Below are positions 1 to 6,378 of a stretch of DNA of 28,819 nt, in pieces (position 1 is the first letter of the stretch; each line of letters starts with the position of its first letter). The notes beneath the pieces were generated by a model. That model worked only from the letters and a program-made list of their open reading frames with translations. It searched no databases and was not told the origin of the DNA. The position numbers and the translations under genes were made by a program. The DNA is from a virus, in the IMG/VR virus record IMGVR_UViG_3300049432_000206, positions 1 through 28,819 of that record, one strand, 5' to 3'.

Positions 1-1320
1 ATGCCAAAACTCAAAGAAAATCAGATTCCGTCCTACCGACTGCACAAACAGAGTGGCCAAGCGATCGTCACGCTCAACGGCAAGGATCATCTACTCGGGC
101 CGTTCAACAGCGAGGCAAGTAAATCGAAATATAAACGTCTCACATCGGAATGGCTGGGTGGCGGAAGCATCATCAACACGGCGGTCGCCGGCGGCGAAGA
201 TCTCTCGGTCATGGAGTTGATCCGGGATTTTCTCAGGCACGCACGCACGTACTACCGCCGCGCCGACAGATCATCGACGGGCGAAACCGACAACTTCATT
301 GACGCTCTGCGACCGCTGAAGGATCTGTACGGACGCACCGCCGCGCGCGACTTTGACACACCACAGTTGGAGGCGGTGCGCCACGAAATGATCCGGCGAC
401 GCTGGTGTCGCACGAACATCAACCGCCAAGTGAACCGCATCCGCCACGTGTTCAAGTGGGGCGCGAAGAAGAAGCTGGTCCCCGCGAGCATCTACCACGA
501 GTTGCAAACCTTGAGCGCCCTCGAGGTCGGGCGCAGTGATGCCAAGGAGTCGGTGCCGGTGAAACCGGTCTCTGACGGCATGGTGGACGCGATCAAGACG
601 TTCGTCTCGCGGCAGGTGTGGGCGATGATCGAGTTGCAGCGTCTAACAGGAATGAGGCCGGGCGAGATCGTCAGTCTTCGCTGCAGATACCTGAACCGTG
701 ATGGCAACATCTGGCTCTATACCCCCGCGCAGCACAAGACGGCGCACCGCGGCCACAAACGCATCATCTACCTCGGGCCGCAGGCTCAGGAAATCGTCAA
801 GCCGTTCCTTAAGCTCAACCCGGATGCTTTCCTGTTCTCCCCTGCTGAGGCCGAGGAGGAGCGCCGGGCGAAGCTGGCCGAGAACCGAAAGACCCCGCTC
901 AACAGGGGCAACACGTCAGGCACCAACCGACGTCGCAAGCCCCGGAAGTCGCCTGGTCAGGGGTACACGGTCGAAAGCTACGGAAGGGCGATCAAGGACG
1001 CCTGCACCTGGGCGTTCGAAATGCCGGCGGAGATGCGCGAGAAGCGTCGGGACAAGGAAGCCGAAGCGAAACTCAGCGAACAGGAGCGAGCGGAGCTAGC
1101 GAAAACTAGAGCACACCGATCGACGCAGCGTACAGAGTGGCGAAGACAAAATTGCTGGCACCCTCACCAACTCCGGCACAGCGCCGCGACCCGCTGGCGT
1201 GCGACGCACGGGCCGGAGATCACGCTCGTGCTGCTCGGCGACAAGACTACGAGCATGGTCGACGTGTACGCGGAGAAGGACCACGTGGCGGCACAGCAGG
1301 TTGCGATGAAGATCGGGTAG
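1..1320 (+). CDS. int: Tyrosine recombinase (phage integrase)
   Basis: A 439-aa site-specific tyrosine recombinase that would integrate and excise the phage. The N-terminal part (about 70-160) looks like the core-binding SAM-like domain. The catalytic domain starts near 190. Visible active-site residues are R219 in LTGMRPGE, K246 in HKT, H389 and R392 in HPHQLRH, and the nucleophile Y423 in DVYAEKD. The position normally held by the second His or Trp (LGH) reads LLGD, so it is Asp414. A charged insert of about 100 residues (282-380) separates the K246 region from the HxxR box; from memory, long inserts here are common in planctomycete integrases. It converges on the excisionase-like gene with only 3 bases between stop codons. 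The ATG is the first base of the window, so upstream signals cannot be seen. Confidence 0.95.
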   Translation: MPKLKENQIPSYRLHKQSGQAIVTLNGKDHLLGPFNSEASKSKYKRLTSEWLGGGSIINTAVAGGEDLSVMELIRDFLRHARTYYRRADRSSTGETDNFIDALRPLKDLYGRTAARDFDTPQLEAVRHEMIRRRWCRTNINRQVNRIRHVFKWGAKKKLVPASIYHELQTLSALEVGRSDAKESVPVKPVSDGMVDAIKTFVSRQVWAMIELQRLTGMRPGEIVSLRCRYLNRDGNIWLYTPAQHKTAHRGHKRIIYLGPQAQEIVKPFLKLNPDAFLFSPAEAEEERRAKLAENRKTPLNRGNTSGTNRRRKPRKSPGQGYTVESYGRAIKDACTWAFEMPAEMREKRRDKEAEAKLSEQERAELAKTRAHRSTQRTEWRRQNCWHPHQLRHSAATRWRATHGPEITLVLLGDKTTSMVDVYAEKDHVAAQQVAMKIG

Positions 1321-1323
1321 CGA

Positions 1324-1506
1324 CTACTTCTTTGTTTTCGGCCGCCCGGGCTTGCGTACTCTCACCCTCGCGAGGTCCGCCGGCTCGATCATGTAGTCGC
1401 GACCGAACTTCACCGCGGGCAACCGCTTTGCGGCGATGAGCGCGCGAACTCTTCCAGGAGAAATCTTCAGCTTGGCAGCAGCTTGGGCAGTATTCAGAGG
1501 CGGCAT
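1324..1506 (-). CDS. Excisionase-like HTH protein (MerR/HTH_17 type)
   Basis: A 60-aa protein with a single DNA-binding helix-turn-helix of the excisionase/MerR kind. The core is LNTAQAAAKLKISPGRVRAL followed by the wing IAAKRLPAVKFGRDYMI and a basic tail (RKPGRPKTKK). Such proteins bind attachment sites or promoters and steer the integrase toward excision, or act as small repressors. It is convergent with int, so the two transcripts would meet or overlap at their 3' ends. No Shine-Dalgarno sequence precedes the ATG, but a good promoter sits almost directly on it, which suggests leaderless translation. It could equally be the lysogeny repressor or a transcription regulator; no other repressor candidate lies beside int. 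Confidence 0.75.
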   Translation of the reverse strand: MPPLNTAQAAAKLKISPGRVRALIAAKRLPAVKFGRDYMIEPADLARVRVRKPGRPKTKK

Positions 1507-1514
1507 GGCTGAAA

Positions 1515-1542
1515 ACTATATCGCGTGAGTCGCGCAAGACAA
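1515..1542 (-). promoter_or_regulatory. Leftward promoter for the excisionase-like gene
   Basis: On the minus strand TTGTCT (1537-1542) and TATAGT (1515-1520) are separated by 16 bases. The -10 box ends 8 bases before the ATG at 1506, so the transcript would start 1-2 bases ahead of the start codon. This is read from the sequence only; the start site is inferred. Confidence 0.5.
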
Positions 1543-1562
1543 AATCATTTCACCAGATTGCC

Positions 1563-1591
1563 TTGACATAATAAAGCTCTTACGTCATAGT
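1563..1591 (+). promoter_or_regulatory. Rightward early promoter
   Basis: A perfect TTGACA at 1563-1568 is followed after 17 bases by CATAGT at 1586-1591 (4 of 6 matches to TATAAT). It points into the early operon that starts at 1686 and is back-to-back with the leftward promoter, an arrangement expected of a lysis/lysogeny or early control region. Confidence 0.6.
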
Positions 1592-1600
1592 TTCGTTACC

Positions 1601-1655
1601 GCTTCGCCAATGTGACGAAGCAAAGTGTCCCCGCGTGGCTGTCACCACCGGGGAC
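1601..1655 (+). promoter_or_regulatory. Two inverted repeats in the early leader
   Basis: GCTTCG (1601-1606) pairs with CGAAGC (1616-1621), and GTCCCCG (1627-1633) pairs with CGGGGAC (1649-1655). Both lie between the rightward promoter and the first early gene. They could be operators or leader RNA hairpins; nothing in the sequence decides between these. Confidence 0.35.
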
Positions 1656-1685
1656 GCGGCAACACCTACCAGGAGCAGGTGCTAC

Positions 1686-2372
1686 ATGGGCAAATCTACC
1701 ACATCTCAACGCGCGAAGAGAAAACGTAAGGTTCCGAGCCTCGTTCGCTGGCCGAAGCGACCGAGTAAGCAGGAAGTCGGAAGCGGGCCAAAGGAGATGC
1801 TGAGGCCTTCGCTTCGACGTTTCACTCGCATCGACATCGGGTTCGATCCCCAGATGGACGATCACGTCTCCTACATCGTTCGCCGCACGCATGAATGGAC
1901 CGACATTGGTGGTGCCACGCTGCTCATTCCGAGAAGTGCTAATCGTCGAGACATGCTCCTGATCCTCGATCGGCTTCGAACCATCATCGAAGACGCATGG
2001 CGTGGCGTGAAGTATGCGCCCGAGGGCCTTACCGCGATCGCGTACGCCGTTCGAAAAAAGGTTGTAGCCGAGCGGCGCGAGGCGATTGCCGTGTGCAAGC
2101 GAGAGGGTCGGTCGCCGAATGATGATCCCAACTGCTGGACCGGCAGGCGACACATGATCGCCCGGGCGAATCTGCGCGAGGTTCAGTCCATGTTTTTCAT
2201 TAAGGCCAAGCGAAAGGAGGTCGAGGGGGTCGCCGCCCTTGTGTGTCGCCCGCGGGTGGCCGCCGACGTCGTCGCGCTAGCAGAGAAGGATATCCGAGCG
2301 TTTGTCGTTGGTCTCAAGAAAGAACGCGCCGCCGCTGCCGCCGCCAACGCCCCCGCGGAGGTGGTGCAATGA
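1686..2372 (+). CDS. Early phage protein of unknown function
   Basis: A 228-aa basic protein. I do not recognise the family. The first 40 residues are rich in Lys and Arg (AKRKRKVPSLVRWPKR), followed by a mixed alpha/beta region (about 45-190) and an Ala-rich, charged C-terminal tail (KKERAAAAAA). An in-frame ATG exists at 1635, but the one at 1686 is preferred because AGGAGCAGG lies about 10 bases before it and the upstream extension overlaps the leader inverted repeats. Its stop overlaps the next start (ATGA at 2369), which indicates translational coupling in an early operon driven by the promoter at 1563. The basic N-terminus hints at nucleic-acid binding, which is only an inference. Confidence 0.65.
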   Translation: MGKSTTSQRAKRKRKVPSLVRWPKRPSKQEVGSGPKEMLRPSLRRFTRIDIGFDPQMDDHVSYIVRRTHEWTDIGGATLLIPRSANRRDMLLILDRLRTIIEDAWRGVKYAPEGLTAIAYAVRKKVVAERREAIAVCKREGRSPNDDPNCWTGRRHMIARANLREVQSMFFIKAKRKEVEGVAALVCRPRVAADVVALAEKDIRAFVVGLKKERAAAAAANAPAEVVQ

Positions 2373-3070
2373 CCAACACGCAAGACTCCGGCTGGTACGA
2401 GGTGCCGATCACCATCGGCGGCGTCGAAACCTGCCTCCGGTTCAAACATCCCGAGCCCCACGATTTCGACAACGACACCGGGTACACCTGCCCCGCGGCA
2501 TGGCGAAACCTCAAGCAGAGCCTCGGACGCGATTACGATATCGCAGAGTCAATGCTTGCCTTGGAAACGCTCGCCGGCAACGGCTGCGTCCGGCTCATCA
2601 TGAGCGTGGCGTTGGATTGGTTCGTCTGGCTGCGCGACGAACGTGATGTTGCTCTCGCAAATTTCCAGCCGACCCTCGCGCGGCTCGCCAGCGACTGCAT
2701 CCGCCGTCCCCACGAACCGTATCCGGACGACTTCGGGAATGATCGGCGCTACGCGCGCCCGGCAAGCTGGCGAAGGATCGGTCCGGGGATCTTCGGCCGT
2801 TGCTTCGATCAGACCGTCGCCGAGCTTGAGGGTATCGCACGCGAGAGCGAGCAGTGCCCGCGAGTGCTTTTCGCCGCCGCCCTCCACACGTTCGTTCGGA
2901 TGCCCGAGCTTGATCACACGATCGCGTGGCAGGTGCATTGGCTGCGCGCCGAGGAGGGGAATGGGCGCGAGCACTACGCGATCAGGTGCCGTCAAAGAAT
3001 TGAACAACTGATGCTCGTGAGGGCGACCGCTCTCTACGGAGGCGGCCGTGTGCGAGCGGGCGGGCCTTAG
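2369..3070 (+). CDS. Unknown early protein with an internal tandem duplication
   Basis: A 233-aa protein of unknown family built from two related modules. Residues about 30-88 and about 119-178 align over their whole length. Each starts with a P-x-DF-x-ND-x-x-Y-x-x-PA-x-W-R motif and continues into a helical stretch ending in a hydrophobic segment (IMSVALDWFVWL and LFAAALHTFVRM). In the first 17 aligned residues 10 are identical. A further helical tail follows (RQRIEQLMLVRATALYGGGR). The ATG at 2369 overlaps the stop of the previous gene (ATGA), so it is translationally coupled. No catalytic motif is visible. The duplication suggests a protein that binds two equivalent partners or acts as a pseudo-dimer, which is inference. 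Confidence 0.7.
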   Translation: MTNTQDSGWYEVPITIGGVETCLRFKHPEPHDFDNDTGYTCPAAWRNLKQSLGRDYDIAESMLALETLAGNGCVRLIMSVALDWFVWLRDERDVALANFQPTLARLASDCIRRPHEPYPDDFGNDRRYARPASWRRIGPGIFGRCFDQTVAELEGIARESEQCPRVLFAAALHTFVRMPELDHTIAWQVHWLRAEEGNGREHYAIRCRQRIEQLMLVRATALYGGGRVRAGGP

Positions 3071-3216
3071 TGGAGAACCGAAAGCGCGACAAGCTCGCGG
3101 TGCATGGTCGGTGGAGAACCCGTCAATTGGGTGCCAAGCTTAGCGGCGACGACGATTGCGCGGTAAAATTTGGGCTTGGGCTCCACGGCGCTGGCCAGCG
3201 CTGCGGTTCATCGGCT

Positions 3217-3254
3217 CGGCGAGACGATCGTTGCACCTTCAGATCGTCTCGCCG
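3217..3254. repeat. 13-bp perfect inverted repeat (hairpin)
   Basis: CGGCGAGACGATC (3217-3229) and GATCGTCTCGCCG (3242-3254) are perfectly complementary across a 12-base loop. No T-run follows, so it is not a standard intrinsic terminator. It could be an operator for a dimeric regulator, a replication hairpin, or a Rho-type 3' end hairpin for the preceding operon. Confidence 0.7.
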
Positions 3255-3303
3255 GACCGGCCCATCAAGGGTGCAAATGCCACTGCAATCAGATTATTCC
3301 ATT

Positions 3304-3460
3304 CCGGGTATGCGCGTGTGCGCACATCCGGTACACGCGACCGCGCACACCCGGCCGTGCGCCTTGGCGTGTATCGGGTATGCGCGTAGCCGTGCACCTG
3401 TTCATCCGCACACCGGGTCTGCGCGTAAGCGCACGCCGGGTGTTCGCCTTCGCGCACACC
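3304..3460. repeat. Cluster of GGGTATGCGCGT-type repeats in both orientations
   Basis: Forward copies are GGGTATGCGCGT at 3306 and again identically at 3376, GGGTCTGCGCGT at 3415 and a diverged GGGTGTTCGCCT at 3438. Reverse copies include GTGCGCACATCC (3318), CGCGCACACCC (3342), CGCACACCGGG (3408), GCGCACGCC (3429) and CGCGCACACC (3451). The first forward and reverse copies abut to form a 28-bp imperfect palindrome. The last two forward copies are 23 bases apart, the same period as the iterons at 6842-6930, with which they share GGGTAYGCGC. Confidence 0.7.
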
Positions 3461-3482
3461 GTTCAAACAATCGGGAGCACCT

Positions 3483-5174
3483 ATGAACGACGATGGAAAC
3501 GATGAGATTGTCGGGTACGAGATTGTCGGGTTTAAGGATCACGTGCCGCCCTCGACTGAGGACAACCTCGAGGAAGAAGAGTCGCCGGAAGCGATCGAGC
3601 CTCCGGACAAGACTGTTCTGTACACGCACGGCTGGCTGAAGAAGTTCGGACCACTTCTCAATGAGTCTGAGCGGCGGGTGTACGACGTTTTTGCGATCAA
3701 CTATGAGACTAAATTCGATGGGCTGGTCTGGATGGACCAGGGGAAGCTGGCTGAGAGCGCGGGTTATCAACGTCGCCAAACGGTCGGCGAAGCAATCCGC
3801 GGATTGAAGGCAAAGGGGCTGATCGACATCATCGACTGGCCGATCACCGTGATGGATCACGACGCCGGTGAACGGTTCCGCAATGTTGGCGGCGGGCGCG
3901 GCTCAGGCACTCATAACGTATTCATCCTTCTTCACGTCGACGACAGCGGCTATCACCGAGAAAAACGGGTTCGTCCAAACGTGCAAGAACTTCGACGAAC
4001 GCACGAAGAGTCGGCCGATCTTCCGGGGATTCTTACGCAAATGGTGCTGCAGGGGAAAAGTTATAAGTCCGTGCGCGAGTACGTCATTTCGAAATACCCG
4101 TTCGCGACGAACATTCCCATCTGGTGTGTGCCGGACGACATTGTGCTTGATGATCTCATGCAGCCCGAGAATTTCGGATTCGATTCGATGTTGATGGCCG
4201 GAGTGCTTTTGCCGATCAACGCGCTGAGGGGGAAGTATCCAGACGTTGGAAAGCCAGACATGGGGCTGATCCTCCAACACCCGACGCACGGCGACCCGTC
4301 GCTGATCGGTGAACGAGCGTTCGGACCTTACAGGCAGGCCGCGCAGGCGCTCGAAGAGTCGGGCAAAGCGGAGCAGATTCTTCGCGAGGCATCGGATAAC
4401 CGCGGCAAGTTTGATTTGCCGGCGATGTATCACGGCCGACCGCCGGGCTTAAAGGAGGTGGCGCCAGCAATGTTCGAAATGTCCGAGAAACTCAATGTCG
4501 CGCCCGCGCATCTCGTGCCGATGGCGCGCGATATTGCCATCAAAAGTGGGATGGTAATTATGATGATGAATGAAGATGGCGAAGGCGTCGCTATCGATTG
4601 CAAGGATCCGGATGAGTTTGTCGACGACGCCACGAAGCGCCTTGCGCTTCTCAGCGAGCAGGACCTAACCGAGCATGAAGCTCAAAATCGCGAGGAGACG
4701 GACCAGTTAATCAGGGCCGCGCAGCAGCGTGTCCGAGAAACTTTTTTTCATCATCTGCTGCGGGGGTCCGAGCCAGACGAAGCTGACAAAGATCTGCGAA
4801 CCTTGTTCACTGTCAACAATTTTAATGACTGGGTTCAGCAGGTGAACGGTCGCACCTACGCCGCACCGTTAATCCCGTTGATCCCCACTGATGCGAATGA
4901 GGCTCGCGCGCTCGCGTGCGCGGTTGCCGAGAGGAAAGGTGAAGCCTGTCGGTGCGAAGCGCCCAAGGAGCTCGCCTTCACTCCGGCACTGAATGAGACA
5001 GATCGGAAGATTGCCGACTACATCCGCGCTCACCCGGGCGAAAAGGGTTTGGTGATCGCTGCAGCGGTCGTCGTGACGCAGGAACATTTCAGACGGGTCT
5101 TCTCGACGAAGCTGGCGGCGCACGGTTTTACCAATCCCGGCAACGGCGACGGGTATTTCCCGCCGCCGGCGTAG
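3483..5174 (+). CDS. Large winged-helix DNA-binding protein, possible replication or early regulator
   Basis: A 563-aa acidic protein. After an acidic N-terminus (about 24-42) residues about 58-125 form a winged-helix-like domain (LNESERRVYDVFAINYETKF, then LAESAGYQRRQTVGEAIRGL, then KAKGLIDII), of the kind found in phage and plasmid replication initiators. A second short HTH-like segment lies near the C-terminus (about 500-560: LNETDRKIADYIRAHPGEKG then a recognition-like helix QEHFRRVFSTKLAAHGF). The middle is unassigned. A GGGAG Shine-Dalgarno sits 5 bases before the ATG. The repeat array ends only about 20 bases upstream, so it may bind that array and control itself or start replication. 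A 15-bp coding repeat gives EIVGYEIVG at residues 8-16. Function is inferred from fold and context. Confidence 0.75.
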   Translation: MNDDGNDEIVGYEIVGFKDHVPPSTEDNLEEEESPEAIEPPDKTVLYTHGWLKKFGPLLNESERRVYDVFAINYETKFDGLVWMDQGKLAESAGYQRRQTVGEAIRGLKAKGLIDIIDWPITVMDHDAGERFRNVGGGRGSGTHNVFILLHVDDSGYHREKRVRPNVQELRRTHEESADLPGILTQMVLQGKSYKSVREYVISKYPFATNIPIWCVPDDIVLDDLMQPENFGFDSMLMAGVLLPINALRGKYPDVGKPDMGLILQHPTHGDPSLIGERAFGPYRQAAQALEESGKAEQILREASDNRGKFDLPAMYHGRPPGLKEVAPAMFEMSEKLNVAPAHLVPMARDIAIKSGMVIMMMNEDGEGVAIDCKDPDEFVDDATKRLALLSEQDLTEHEAQNREETDQLIRAAQQRVRETFFHHLLRGSEPDEADKDLRTLFTVNNFNDWVQQVNGRTYAAPLIPLIPTDANEARALACAVAERKGEACRCEAPKELAFTPALNETDRKIADYIRAHPGEKGLVIAAAVVVTQEHFRRVFSTKLAAHGFTNPGNGDGYFPPPA

Positions 5175-5186
5175 CGCGTTCATGGC

Positions 5187-5214
5187 GCTACAAGGATGCT
5201 ACAAGAGCGCTACA
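5187..5214 (+). repeat. Three GCTACA repeats at an exact 11-bp period
   Basis: GCTACA occurs at 5187, 5198 and 5209, one helical turn apart, just after the 563-aa gene and before the RBS hairpin. Repeats phased on one face of the helix are typical of cooperative binding sites. Confidence 0.55.
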
Positions 5215-5237
5215 TATTTCCCGCCAGCAGCCAGCAT

Positions 5238-5288
5238 AAAACCTCCGGCCTCGATGACGTTCACCATCATCATCGAGCCGGAGGTTTT
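5238..5288 (+). promoter_or_regulatory. Long hairpin that buries the RBS of the next gene
   Basis: The left arm (5238-5257, beginning AAAACCTCCGG) pairs with the right arm (5270-5288, ending CCGGAGGTTTT) over about 19 bp with a single bulged C and a 12-base loop. The A-run/T-run ends make it look like an intrinsic terminator for the 563-aa gene, and its right arm contains GGAGG (5280-5284), the Shine-Dalgarno of the ATG at 5291. It therefore could act both as terminator and as a translation switch. Confidence 0.75.
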
Positions 5289-5290
5289 AC

Positions 5291-5509
5291 ATGGCAGAAC
5301 ACATCACCGTCAGCGAGGCGGCTCGAGAACTCGCTGTCGCCCCCAGGTTAATTAGCGACCTTTTCTACCGCAGGCTTCTCGACGATGCCGCTGCGCCGAT
5401 CGTGGGCGGCCGAAGAATCATTCCGCGGACCTACCTCGACAACATTCGCGCGGTCTTGAGCCAGGCTGGACATCTGCCGGAAGCGGAGGCGGTGGCTCAT
5501 GCAAGCTAA
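5291..5509 (+). CDS. Small HTH DNA-binding protein
   Basis: A 72-aa protein with a helix-turn-helix of the excisionase/MerR type: ITVSEAARELAVAPRLISDL, then a wing FYRRLLDDAAAPIVGGRRII. It may be a transcription regulator of the early or replication genes, or a second excisionase-like factor. Its GGAGG ribosome binding site is within the stem at 5238-5288, so its translation is probably low unless the hairpin is opened. Its stop overlaps the start of the next gene by 11 bases, which points to co-translation of two DNA-binding proteins. Confidence 0.75.
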   Translation: MAEHITVSEAARELAVAPRLISDLFYRRLLDDAAAPIVGGRRIIPRTYLDNIRAVLSQAGHLPEAEAVAHAS

Positions 5510-5876
5510 AGCTCCACCGAAAAGAACCACCGCGCCGGCCGGCGGTGATCAAGACGCAAACGTTCTGGCAGATCTCGAAGCTGGCGAAGATGCGATCCCG
5601 CTGGCCGAGGTGCGCGATCAAACCTTCTGTCCGAAACGGCGAGGGAAAAAGCTCGACCGCAGCGTCGTTTTCAGATGGGCGAGCCGAGGGGTGAGGGGGA
5701 TCAAGCTTGAGACTACCTCCGCCGGCGGCCTGAGGATCACAACGAAGAGCGCGGTGCTGAGATTCTTCCACGGACTGAACGGCGGCGCCGCGTCCTCGCC
5801 GATACCAACGACGAAATCGAAAACCGCCAACGTTGACCGCGCTGCGCGCGAGCTGGCCACGATGGGGATGAAATGA
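5499..5876 (+). CDS. DUF1580-like DNA-binding protein
   Basis: A 125-aa protein whose middle (about 33-90) matches the pattern I know for DUF1580, a family seen mainly in planctomycetes. The pattern is a start with IPLAEVRDQTFCPKRRGKK, then VVFRWASRGVRGIKLET, then GGLRITTKSAVLRFFHGL. It resembles an HTH-17-like domain that picks a sequence with its RWA-x-RGVRG helix. N- and C-terminal tails are low complexity. It overlaps the preceding HTH gene by 11 bases. The role is probably transcription control or genome maintenance; no direct evidence shows which. The family resemblance is from memory and should be confirmed by profile search. Confidence 0.7.
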   Translation: MQAKAPPKRTTAPAGGDQDANVLADLEAGEDAIPLAEVRDQTFCPKRRGKKLDRSVVFRWASRGVRGIKLETTSAGGLRITTKSAVLRFFHGLNGGAASSPIPTTKSKTANVDRAARELATMGMK

Positions 5877-5933
5877 GCGGATTCTCCTCAAGGACTTCAT
5901 GCAGCGGCCGAATAGTCGGTGGGGGAACCACTG

Positions 5934-6356
5934 ATGAAAAGTAATTCGTGGCCGGACGGTCCTGCAGCACGCTCCACGCCCGCGCGCGGCCAGGGCGATC
6001 AACCCAATCTCTTCGAGGTTCCACCGGCGCCGCGCCGGCAGCCGTATGGGGGAGAGCCACCCGTGCACGCGCACGCCACCGACACCGAGATCGCCGCCGC
6101 GGAGAAGATCGCGCCCGTGGCAGGCACGCTCCGCGCGCTCGTTCTTCAGTGGATCACCGAAGCCGGGGACGAAGGGCTGACCGGACGAGAAGCGGGCTCG
6201 CGATACGCGTTGTCGATTGGCAAGGACGAGAACGATGGATCCGCGAGATATTCGATCATGCCTCGCGCGACGGAATTGAAAGGCGCTGGCCTGATCAAAG
6301 ACAGCGGCCGGCGTCGACAAGGTTCCATCGTTTGGATTCGGTCACCTCAAAGCTGA
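5934..6356 (+). CDS. Winged-helix protein, phage early regulator
   Basis: A 140-aa protein. A Pro/Ala-rich N-terminal half is followed by a winged-helix domain (about 65-135): GTLRALVLQWITEAGDEGLT, then REAGSRYAL, then RATELKGAGLIKDSGRRRQG. The RxxELxxAGLIxDSGxRR ending is typical of small winged-helix proteins encoded near phage replication genes. The ATG at 5934 is chosen over a GTG at 5919 because GGTGGGGGA lies 8-10 bases before it. It precedes the O-like initiator by 22 bases and probably belongs to the same operon. Confidence 0.7.
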   Translation: MKSNSWPDGPAARSTPARGQGDQPNLFEVPPAPRRQPYGGEPPVHAHATDTEIAAAEKIAPVAGTLRALVLQWITEAGDEGLTGREAGSRYALSIGKDENDGSARYSIMPRATELKGAGLIKDSGRRRQGSIVWIRSPQS

Positions 6357-6378
6357 AGCGAGATGGGCGCGCTGATCT

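Larger units (their letters stand above)
3071..3482. other. Non-coding early region with repeats; candidate control or origin region
   Basis: About 410 bases without a convincing gene. Open frames here (for example a GTG frame at 3070-3486) are Cys/His/Arg-rich low-complexity readings of the repeats. The stretch holds a 13-bp perfect inverted repeat (3217-3254), a more AT-rich piece (about 3270-3303) and the GGGTATGCGC-type array (3304-3460). It ends with a Shine-Dalgarno GGGAG (3473-3477) five bases before the next gene. Confidence 0.6.

Noticed and set aside
3304-3460. CRISPR array
   Set aside because: Repeats are only 10-14 bases, in both orientations and unequally spaced, with no spacer-like regular intervals or cas genes.
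3070-3486. GTG-started 138-aa frame and overlapping frames across the early non-coding region
   Set aside because: The translations are Arg/His/Cys-rich low-complexity readings of the repeat array, lack a ribosome binding site and run into the start of the next gene.
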